Positions 1-4,433 of a stretch of 10,030 bases of DNA are shown here, piece by piece. The first letter of the stretch is position 1, and each line of letters opens with the position of its first letter. Position numbers and translations under genes: made by a program. A model generated the notes under the pieces. That model ran no database searches. It was not told the origin of the DNA and worked only from the letters and a program-made list of their open reading frames with translations. This DNA is from Caldisericota bacterium (GTDB lineage Bacteria; CAIJMQ01; JAADFP01), in contig JAADFP010000072.1 in assembly GCA_013152825.1 (NCBI GenBank), positions 1 through 10,030 of the forward strand. Reading direction: 5' to 3'.

Positions 1-181
1 TATGCCCCATCCGGAAAGAGCCGCCTGGCTGCGGCAGATTCCGGATGACCTGGATTCTTCCTATGCAGAGAAGAAACGCGAGTGCTGGGGTAATATCTCT
101 CGCATGCGTTCTCCCGGCCCGGGATATAAAATCTTCTCTTCCCTGCTCTCCCCTGAACCACGTAGGGTTCAGGGGAAATAG
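1..181 (+). CDS. purQ: Phosphoribosylformylglycinamidine synthase, glutaminase subunit PurQ (3' end only)
   Basis: This is the C-terminal 59 codons of a gene entering from the left edge, with codons in frame from base 2 and a TAG at 179-181. The first visible residues, MPHPERA, are the signature of the PurQ/PurL class I glutamine amidotransferase domain; the His (8-10) and Glu (14-16) complete the Cys-His-Glu catalytic triad, whose Cys lies outside the window. The later GPGYKIFSSL stretch fits the usual final helix, which often reads DGxKIFexL in this family. PurQ releases ammonia from glutamine for FGAM synthesis, the fourth step of de novo purine synthesis, in the cytoplasm with PurL and PurS. 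The last ten residues (SPEPRRVQGK) are encoded by an inverted repeat that recurs at 1740-1765, so the native tail appears to have been replaced or extended by repeat DNA. A fused PurL is possible, since only the end is visible. Confidence 0.75.
   Translation, partial: MPHPERAAWLRQIPDDLDSSYAEKKRECWGNISRMRSPGPGYKIFSSLLSPEPRRVQGK
150..175. repeat. 10-bp perfect hairpin, copy 1, at the purQ 3' end
   Basis: CCCCTGAACC (150-159) and GGTTCAGGGG (166-175) are perfectly complementary around a 6-base loop. It overlaps the last purQ codons and could act as a transcript end or RNA-stabilising hairpin, but no T-run follows, so it is not a canonical intrinsic terminator. A second copy lies at 1740-1765 in the same position relative to the long direct repeat. 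The outermost pair is C-G here and A-T there, so base pairing is kept despite the sequence change. Confidence 0.75.
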
Positions 182-284
182 TCTAACTACGTCAATCGGT
201 TGCGGTTGAGTAGCGCGAAACGGTAACCGTTATCCGTCAACCGTCTCTCCCTCTACCCGGAGCCCCTCTTGTGCCTTTGTGCTC

Positions 285-316
285 CTCACTTACTCACCTA
301 TTCACTTATTCACTTC
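285..316 (+). repeat. Octamer tandem array, consensus YTCACTTA
   Basis: Four consecutive 8-base units differ from one another at one or two positions. The same motif, in other phases and lengths, recurs at 1903-1934 in the second long repeat copy, at 2033-2056 (YTACTCAC, three units) and at 2299-2322 (three units). Confidence 0.8.
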
Positions 317-329
317 TCTCCATCTCTGG

Positions 330-349
330 ATTCCTGCTTTCGCAGGAAT
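330..349. repeat. 20-bp palindromic repeat ATTCCTGC-N4-GCAGGAAT, copy 1
   Basis: Two 8-base arms close perfectly around TTTC. With flanking GG and GA the unit reads GGATTCCTGC...GCAGGAATGA. The same element occurs at 1952-1971 and, in opposite orientation with C/G replacing T/A inside the arms, at 673-692. The outline ATTCCY-N8-RGGAAT resembles the dRS3 repeats of Neisseria and similar dispersed palindromes in other bacteria; a relationship is not demonstrated. Confidence 0.85.
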
Positions 350-408
350 GATAGGTAGAGCTGGTAATTCTAAATCCAAAATTCTAAACTTTCCGAAGGA
401 ATCCCAAA

Positions 409-427
409 CCCCGATATAATTTCGGGG
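409..427. repeat. Imperfect palindrome CCCCGA...TCGGGG
   Basis: CCCCGA (409-414) pairs with TCGGGG (422-427) around a 7-base AT-rich loop. It belongs with the related palindromes at 456-473 and 2099-2114, which share a CCCGA/TCGGG core. Confidence 0.55.
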
Positions 428-455
428 CTTCGGGACTAAAGCCTAAACAAACTAC

Positions 456-473
456 TCCCGATATAAATCGGGA
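456..473. repeat. Palindrome TCCCGAT-N4-ATCGGGA
   Basis: Perfect 7-base arms flank ATAA. It lies 28 bases after the similar element at 409-427 and contains the same CCCGA core, suggesting a second dispersed palindrome family in this region. Confidence 0.65.
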
Positions 474-526
474 CAAACCCAAAACTTTATCCTAGGATAC
501 CAAGGTACCAGGAAACAAAGAAACTA

Positions 527-568
527 CTCACTGCTTACTGTTTACTATTTACTATTTACTGCTTACTC
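527..568 (+). repeat. Heptamer tandem array, consensus YTTACTR
   Basis: Six consecutive 7-base units are visible (527-533, then every 7 bases to 568). Variation is confined mainly to the first and last base of each unit; two adjacent units (541-547, 548-554) are identical. The array is too short and too degenerate for CRISPR, and no long reading frame benefits from it. Confidence 0.8.
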
Positions 569-580
569 CCTCTTCCCTCG

Positions 581-620
581 CTACTAACTCAGTAGATAGT
601 AGACAGTAGTTAGTAGATAG
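581..620. repeat. Heptamer-periodic segment with 9-bp inverted ends
   Basis: On the - strand this reads as successive CTATCTA, CTAACTA, CTGTCTA, CTATCTA units followed by a diverged one. CTACTAACT (581-589) is also perfectly complementary to AGTTAGTAG (608-616), giving a possible stem with an 18-base loop. Confidence 0.6.
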
Positions 621-672
621 GGGAAACTCCCCCTCCATCCTGCCTCCTGTATCATCCAGTCTCTCCTTTGTC

Positions 673-692
673 ATTCCCGCGCAAGCGGGAAT
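673..692. repeat. 20-bp palindromic repeat ATTCCCGC-N4-GCGGGAAT, copy in opposite orientation
   Basis: Arms at 673-680 and 685-692 are perfect and surround GCAA. The outer context (GTC before, CCA after) is the reverse complement of the context at 1952-1971, so this is the same element inverted. One position in each arm differs from the other copies in a matched way (T-A pair to C-G pair), preserving the hairpin. It fits the ATTCCC-N8-GGGAAT form of Neisseria dRS3 exactly, though that form is short enough to recur independently. Confidence 0.8.
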
Positions 693-722
693 CCACATCA
701 TTTTAAACCCTAAACAGCAAAC
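687..722 (+). repeat. 36-bp direct repeat shared with the PIN gene 3' end, copy 1
   Basis: 33 of 36 positions match 1680-1715. It begins inside the right arm of the palindrome at 673-692 and runs into the AAACNCT heptamer array. The other copy supplies the last codons and stop codon of the PIN toxin gene. Confidence 0.85.
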
Positions 723-739
723 TCTAAACACTAAATAAA
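705..739 (+). repeat. Heptamer tandem array, consensus AAACNCT
   Basis: Five successive 7-base units start with AAA, four of them with AAAC. A related array (AAACCCT-like, four units) occupies 1698-1725 just after the PIN stop, and AATTCTA-like units occupy 366-393. Confidence 0.75.
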
Positions 740-917
740 CTACAAAACCCAAACTCAAAACTTTCTACCCGGATACCAGGAAACTTACTCACTGTTCACT
801 TCTCACTACCCTCACTACTAACCTCTCCCCGTCTACCGCCTAAAATCTGTCTCCTCAAAATAGGGGGCCCTGTTCAGGCAGGCAAGTGAGCCGTCAACTA
901 CGAATCAGAGACAAATT

Positions 918-946
918 TTGAGTTTTTTTCTTAAAGATGTTATATT
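918..946 (+). promoter_or_regulatory. Candidate sigma70-type promoter of the toxin-antitoxin operon
   Basis: TTGAGT (918-923) and TATATT (941-946) are separated by exactly 17 bases; they match the -35 and -10 consensus at 4 and 5 of 6 positions. Transcription would start near 953, leaving a 5' leader of about 25 bases before the antitoxin ATG. The AT-rich stretch ATTAT-N7-ATAAT (948-964) overlaps the expected start and could be an operator for autorepression by the antitoxin, but this is weak. Confidence 0.5.
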
Positions 947-977
947 TATTATAGTTATCATAATTAAGGAGGTTAAG

Positions 978-1247
978 ATGGTAAAAACCATTAGTACTAT
1001 GAAAATAAGAGCCAGGTTAGGGGAAATTCTGGAGGAGGTATTTTACAAAAAAGACCAGTTTATTGTGAAACGAGGCAATAAACCCATGGCAGCAATAGTG
1101 CCGGTAGAACAGCTTGATGCATGGCTTAACCGTAGAGAAGAGTTTTTTGCCCTAATTGAGAAGATAAGAGCAAGAAACAAGGATGTATCTCCAGAGGAGG
1201 TTGAGAGAGACATTGAACGAGCTATTAAAGAAGTAAGAGGTTTATGA
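978..1247 (+). CDS. Phd/YefM-family antitoxin
   Basis: An 89-residue protein that probably neutralises the PIN ribonuclease encoded next to it and represses their shared promoter. The N-terminal half (about residues 1-50, MVKTISTMKIRARLGEILEE, then a strand-rich FIVKRGNKPMAAIVPVEQL) has the typical Phd/YefM layout: a short strand, a helix in place of the usual LRxxLxxxL, and the conserved 'RxGkPxAaivp' turn. The charged C-terminal part (about 50-89) is helical and would wrap the toxin. The ATG at 978 is chosen because AAGGAGG (966-972) sits 5 bases before it; a TTG at 918 in the same frame falls in the -35 element. The stop overlaps the toxin start in ATGA, indicating translational coupling. 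Family assignment is confident; the cognate pairing is inferred from overlap. Confidence 0.85.
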   Translation: MVKTISTMKIRARLGEILEEVFYKKDQFIVKRGNKPMAAIVPVEQLDAWLNRREEFFALIEKIRARNKDVSPEEVERDIERAIKEVRGL

Positions 1248-1699
1248 TAAGGGTAGTATTAGATACCAATGTCCTTGTTAGTATAATAATTTCCCCCAGA
1301 GGTACACTGGCAAAGATTCTAGAAGCGTGGGAAGAATTTAACTTTCTTTTGCTCACTTCCCCTGCTATTGTTGAGGAGGTAGAGAACGTTTTAAAGCGTC
1401 CGTATATCAGAGAAAACTACAACATTACTCGGCAAGAAATAGATATTTTCATCCAGGGCTTGAAAGAATCAAGCCTCTTTCTCCACGGAATAAAAGATGA
1501 CCCGGTTATTAAAGAAGATCCCTCGGATAACAAATTTCTCGCTGTAGCTAAAGCGGGAGAAGCAGATTATATAGTTTCGGGCGATAGGCATTTAAAAAAC
1601 ATAAAGAGATATGAGAACATTCCTATTATTTCACCTGTGCAGTTTGCCTCATATCTATCAGTGGCCAGAGGGAGGAGGAGGGAATCCACTTCTTTTTAA
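1244..1699 (+). CDS. PIN-domain toxin (VapC-like ribonuclease, COG1569-type)
   Basis: A 151-residue PIN-domain nuclease, presumably an RNA-cleaving toxin using Mg2+ or Mn2+ in the cytoplasm. The acidic residues expected of the active site are visible: Asp7 in VLDTNV, Glu44/Glu45 in AIVEEVENVL, Asp95 in PSDNKFL and Asp114 in SGDRHL. The DNKFLxxAxxxxADYIVSGDxHL arrangement and ending ISPVQFASYL fit the COG1569 'putative toxin component near PIN domain' group rather than classical VapC. The start overlaps the antitoxin stop by 4 bases, with AAGAGG (1235-1240) upstream. The normal domain seems to end near residue 138. The last five residues and the TAA lie in a 36-bp repeat also found at 687-722, so the Arg-rich tail (GRRRESTSF) is partly repeat-derived. 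No active-site residue is missing, so it is probably functional. Confidence 0.85.
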   Translation: MIRVVLDTNVLVSIIISPRGTLAKILEAWEEFNFLLLTSPAIVEEVENVLKRPYIRENYNITRQEIDIFIQGLKESSLFLHGIKDDPVIKEDPSDNKFLAVAKAGEADYIVSGDRHLKNIKRYENIPIISPVQFASYLSVARGRRRESTSF

Positions 1700-1715
1700 A
1701 CCCTAAACAACAAAC
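1680..1715 (+). repeat. 36-bp direct repeat, copy 2, forming the PIN gene end
   Basis: It matches 687-722 at 33 of 36 positions. The PIN stop codon (1697-1699) falls inside it, and the AAACCCT-like heptamers continue to 1725. The left palindrome arm present beside copy 1 is missing here, so the junction with the gene is near 1680. Confidence 0.85.
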
Positions 1716-1739
1716 CCAAAACCTAATGCTAAAATCCCA

Positions 1740-1765
1740 ACCCTGAACCGCGTGGGGTTCAGGGT
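1740..1765. repeat. 10-bp perfect hairpin, copy 2, after the PIN gene
   Basis: ACCCTGAACC (1740-1749) and GGTTCAGGGT (1756-1765) pair perfectly around GCGTGG. It lies 41 bases after the PIN stop and might protect or end the toxin-antitoxin mRNA, although no T-run follows. It corresponds to 150-175; the outer base pair and the loop differ while the stem is preserved. Confidence 0.75.
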
Positions 1766-1811
1766 GAAACTGCCTTCCCCAACTACTATCTACCAACTAT
1801 CGGCTACCGGG

Positions 1812-1988
1812 AATCGGCGGCGGTTGAGTAGCGCGAAACGGTAACCGTTATCCGTTAACCGTCTCTCCCTCTACCCGGAGCCCCTCTTGTGCCTTTGTGC
1901 CCCTCACTTACTCACCTATTCACTTATTCACTTCTCTCCATCTCTGGCTGGATTCCTGCTTTCGCAGGAATGACAGGTAGAGTTGGTA
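1812..1988 (+). repeat. Long direct repeat, copy 2 (177 bp)
   Basis: Nearly identical to 194-366, with a 4-base insertion before the palindrome and a handful of substitutions. Together with copy 1 it brackets the toxin-antitoxin operon in direct orientation, with starts 1618 bases apart. Confidence 0.9.
1952..1971. repeat. 20-bp palindromic repeat ATTCCTGC-N4-GCAGGAAT, copy 2
   Basis: Perfect arms at 1952-1959 and 1964-1971 around TTTC, followed by GACA. It lies within the second long repeat copy and is identical in its arms to 330-349. Confidence 0.85.
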
Positions 1989-2098
1989 TCCTGCATCCTG
2001 TATCGTGTGTCTTGGTTATTATATCTTGTTTCTTACTCACCTACTCACTTACTCACTGTTCACTTCTCAACCCTCCCCTCGCTACTCCTGCCCGCTCC

Positions 2099-2114
2099 CC
2101 CGACGTATGTCGGG
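2099..2114. repeat. Short palindrome CCCGAC-N4-GTCGGG
   Basis: Six-base arms around GTAT, in a C-rich then G-rich context. It shares the CCCGA/TCGGG core of the elements at 409-427 and 456-473. Confidence 0.5.
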
Positions 2115-2252
2115 AGAGGCATCGGACCTAAATAAATCACAAATCACAACTACCAAAACTCGAACAAACTCCAATCCTCAAAACTAAAAAATAACCGCTG
2201 AAATGCACTGCTGCTCTTTCTTCTCAAATTCTTAAGAATATTAGAATAATGT

Positions 2253-2288
2253 CCCATCGCTAATTTGGTTTCGGGAGTGCCCGATGGG
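2253..2288. repeat. Inverted repeat CCCATCG...CGATGGG
   Basis: Seven-base arms (2253-2259, 2282-2288) with a 22-base interior that includes an alternative CGGG/CCCG pairing (2272-2275 with 2280-2283). It may end transcripts from either convergent unit, but no T-run is present on either side. Confidence 0.4.
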
Positions 2289-2330
2289 CAAGCCTTCCCT
2301 ACTCACTTATTCACTTACTCGCTTCTCCCA

Positions 2331-2365
2331 GTCTAACGTCTATAGTCTAAGGTCTACAGTCTAAG
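2331..2365 (+). repeat. Heptamer tandem array, five units of GTCTANN
   Basis: Five consecutive 7-base units share GTCTA without exception; only the last two bases vary. The array ends 9 bases before the stop codon of the - strand radical SAM gene, so it would form the first part of that transcript's 3' untranslated region, where it reads NNTAGAC repeated. This is the cleanest of the several heptamer arrays in the window. Confidence 0.9.
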
Positions 2366-2373
2366 TAAGGGGA

Positions 2374-4425
2374 TCATTCGGGGAAGACAGTGATATTTTT
2401 GCAACGCTTTTTTAATATGAGATAACTTTCCACGCAGAAGGTGAGTACGAGAAGCAGGAGGAGCCTGGGCAGCAGGAGGATTCTTCGTAGAGAAAGGCGT
2501 AAGCCTCTTTTTAATCTTACTGCACGTTTTAAGAGTCTCCATCCCCTGCTTTGCAGGATACTATCCAGCTCCTCTTTCAGCCTTTTTTTCTCTTCTTCCA
2601 GAGCATTTATTCTCTTTTTGTCTTCTATCTCCACCACTTTTACCACTTCTTTTACCGGCGGAGTAAGTTTCTGCAGGGAGTTTACTGCTTCCCTGAGTTC
2701 TAAAAGGTTGCTTACTCTGTGTTCTTTTCCCTCTCTGAAGTTGGTTTCCTGTACCGGTATTCCCAGGTCCCAGGCCAGGCGCAGGAGTGTCTCTCCCCGT
2801 CTTTTTCTGGTCTGGTAATCGTTCCCATCCTCTGTCCACCACAGGTAATGCCAGTTGTCTTCCGGCAGATTTATCCCATAGTCCTTGTGGTGGGTATAAA
2901 CATCGGTATCTTCTATCAGATGGAGCGTGTTTATTGATTTTATTTTGTCTATGTAACCTGCATTCCTTTCTATGAAGTCGTAGGTTTCGTAAAATTCTTT
3001 TTCCCCTTCTCCAGGAAAGCCTACGATGATAAATATTTCTACTACCATGCCTGCTTCTTTTGCCCAGCGGATTACTTTTTCTGCATCTTCTTCCGTGTAG
3101 AACTTCTTCATTCTTTTGAGCACTTTGCGGGACCCGCTCTCCACCCCGATCTGTAGTTTGTAGCATCCTGCTTTTCTCATCTTCTGGAGTAATTCCTGGC
3201 TCATGTCCCGGCGCGGGGCAATCTGTCCGCTCCACTCCACCTGGATGCCTTTCTTGAGGATAAGGTCGCATATCCCTTCTACCTGGGGGAGGTATCCATT
3301 GAGGATAGGGTCTACCACGGTGAATTTTTTCACCGCAAGTCTCTTAAAGTAATCTTCAATTCCTGCTACTACCCAGGGAGAATCATGGTAGCGGTAACGC
3401 TTCACCAGCCGTGGGTTCTTGCAGAAAGCACACTTCCCGATACAGCCCCTGCTCCATTCCAGGAAGAGTTCATCTCCCGGATATTCTTCTATCCTGAAGC
3501 CGTGGTAATCAGGGTAGGGGATAGAATCAAGGGGTGTTATGGGAGGACGGGGCAGGTAGGACCATTTCCCGGCACGGTAAATGGCTGCTCCCCTTACTCC
3601 GTCAATTTCCCGCCCTTCCTTGACCCTGCGCGCAATTTCTATCAGGGTTTCTTCCCCTTCGCCCACCACGTAGCATAGGATTTCCTCGCCTATCCTGTCT
3701 GCGAATATCTGCCTTGCCTGGGAAGTGGAGGCGGAAGGCCCTCCCAGTATTATGGGGAAGCGGGCACCTTTTTTTCGTAACCTTTTAATCAGGGAGATGG
3801 TTACCCTCTCTTTTCCATCCACCACGGAAATTCCCAGCAGGGAAGGGTTCTTACCCAGTATTTCTTCCGCACTCTTCTCCAGGAATTCTTCTATAATACT
3901 TTCTACCAGCGGGTAAGTCTCATCCCTTGCCCAGAAGTTTTTATTTTCTACGTGCCAGAGGAGCTTCCACTCCTGGCTTACTTTTTTGTAGAATTTTAGG
4001 TTAAGGTCCAGGCTTTCCACGGAAAAACCTTTCTCGCGGGCATAGCGGGAAAGAAAGGCCAGGGAAAGCGGAGGATTTTCCACCCCCCAGGGAGGAGGGT
4101 TAACCAGGAGAATATCCAGCCCGTTCTTTTTCCCCCGGCTGGAATCTTCCCTGCCAACCGCACGTTCCAGGCTATCCATTATCTCGGGGCCCTCATCGTA
4201 TATCCCGGCGAAGCGGACCTTTATCCCCAGGTCCCGCGATAGCTCCAGCTCCAGTAGCTCCCGGGTTCTTCTCTTCCGGATTTCATAGGTATTCTCTCCG
4301 TTTAGGCCTTCCCAGTAGTAGCACCAATTTCCTCTGGGAAGTTTTATAGAGAACTTCTCCGGCGATTTTTCCAGCTCTATATCGGCATTTACATAGCAGG
4401 GATTTAAGCTGGATATCTCATCCAC
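2374..4425 (-). CDS. B12-binding radical SAM protein, 3' part of a frameshifted gene (third module plus tail)
   Basis: The 683-residue frame begins with the missing end of the preceding module (about 1-95, including GNWCYYWEG and an RKRRTRELL helix). It then has a cobalamin-binding-like domain (about 102-265: LDILLVNPPPWG, PPLSLA, ILGGPS, VVGEGEETL) and a radical SAM domain whose CxxxCxxC is C328-C332-C335, with GVESGSRKVLKRM and FIIVGFPGEGE downstream. This is the fold of B12-dependent radical SAM methylases and cyclases of the BchE type; the substrate is unknown. The tail has a probable coiled coil (about 596-625), SRGWRLLKR (626-634), a basic segment and a Leu-rich hydrophobic stretch (about 649-671), recalling ends of envelope glycosyltransferases. 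The GTG at 4425 has AAAGGA just before it, so reinitiation after the upstream stop (4434-4436) is conceivable. However, homology continues upstream of 4425 in the same frame to 4472, so this is best read as part of one gene with 4434-7043. Confidence 0.85.
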   Translation of the reverse strand: MDEISSLNPCYVNADIELEKSPEKFSIKLPRGNWCYYWEGLNGENTYEIRKRRTRELLELELSRDLGIKVRFAGIYDEGPEIMDSLERAVGREDSSRGKKNGLDILLVNPPPWGVENPPLSLAFLSRYAREKGFSVESLDLNLKFYKKVSQEWKLLWHVENKNFWARDETYPLVESIIEEFLEKSAEEILGKNPSLLGISVVDGKERVTISLIKRLRKKGARFPIILGGPSASTSQARQIFADRIGEEILCYVVGEGEETLIEIARRVKEGREIDGVRGAAIYRAGKWSYLPRPPITPLDSIPYPDYHGFRIEEYPGDELFLEWSRGCIGKCAFCKNPRLVKRYRYHDSPWVVAGIEDYFKRLAVKKFTVVDPILNGYLPQVEGICDLILKKGIQVEWSGQIAPRRDMSQELLQKMRKAGCYKLQIGVESGSRKVLKRMKKFYTEEDAEKVIRWAKEAGMVVEIFIIVGFPGEGEKEFYETYDFIERNAGYIDKIKSINTLHLIEDTDVYTHHKDYGINLPEDNWHYLWWTEDGNDYQTRKRRGETLLRLAWDLGIPVQETNFREGKEHRVSNLLELREAVNSLQKLTPPVKEVVKVVEIEDKKRINALEEEKKRLKEELDSILQSRGWRLLKRAVRLKRGLRLSLRRILLLPRLLLLLVLTFCVESYLILKKRCKNITVFPE

Positions 4426-4433
4426 GTATTCCT

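Larger units (their letters stand above)
194..366 (+). repeat. Long direct repeat, copy 1 (173 bp)
   Basis: It matches 1812-1988 in the same orientation, almost base for base apart from a few substitutions and a 4-base insertion in the second copy just before the palindrome. Inside, in order, are a heptamer run (AACCGTT-like, 225-245), an odd palindrome AACGGT-A-ACCGTT at 219-231, a CTCACTTA-like octamer array at 285-316, and the ATTCCTGC/GCAGGAAT palindrome at 330-349. The hairpin at 150-175 precedes it, as the hairpin at 1740-1765 precedes the other copy. Confidence 0.9.
182..917. other. Repeat-filled intergenic region, no credible gene
   Basis: This 736-base stretch between purQ and the toxin-antitoxin promoter has no reading frame with a ribosome binding site or protein-like composition. 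It consists of one long repeat unit (194-366), palindromes (330-349, 409-427, 456-473, 673-692) and tandem arrays with periods of 7 or 8 bases (for example 285-316, 366-393, 527-568, 636-656, 705-739). Open frames here encode peptides such as WIPACAGMT, the translation of a palindromic repeat, and LTYSLTH-like repeats, so they are not treated as genes. Confidence 0.75.
1700..2373. other. Repeat-filled intergenic region, no credible gene
   Basis: These 674 bases separate the toxin gene from the convergent - strand radical SAM gene. They contain the hairpin at 1740-1765, the second long repeat copy at 1812-1988, a YATCCTG-like heptamer run at 1987-2014, octamers at 2033-2056 and 2299-2322, hairpins at 2099-2114 and 2253-2288, a perfect 12-base palindrome ATTCTTAAGAAT at 2228-2239, and a GTCTANN heptamer array at 2331-2365. 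Open frames here translate repeat motifs (WIPAFAGMT, LTYSLTH) and are not taken as genes. Confidence 0.75.

Noticed and set aside
150..175. Classical rho-independent terminator after purQ
   Set aside because: The stem is strong, but it overlaps the coding end and is followed by GAAATAGTC rather than a T-run.
527..568. CRISPR-like array
   Set aside because: Units of 7 bases with no spacers and degenerate sequence do not fit CRISPR repeats.
552..758. Open frame on the - strand encoding a WIPACAGMT-type peptide
   Set aside because: It is the translation of the 673-692 palindrome and heptamer arrays, with no ribosome binding site.
918..977. N-terminal extension of the antitoxin from a TTG at 918
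   Set aside because: The extension lies over the candidate promoter, is not antitoxin-like, and a strong AAGGAGG sits 5 bases before the ATG at 978.
1889..2187. Two overlapping + strand frames with LTYSLTH and WIPAFAGMT stretches
   Set aside because: They arise from octamer arrays and the palindromic repeat; the amino acid periodicity follows the DNA repeats rather than a protein fold.
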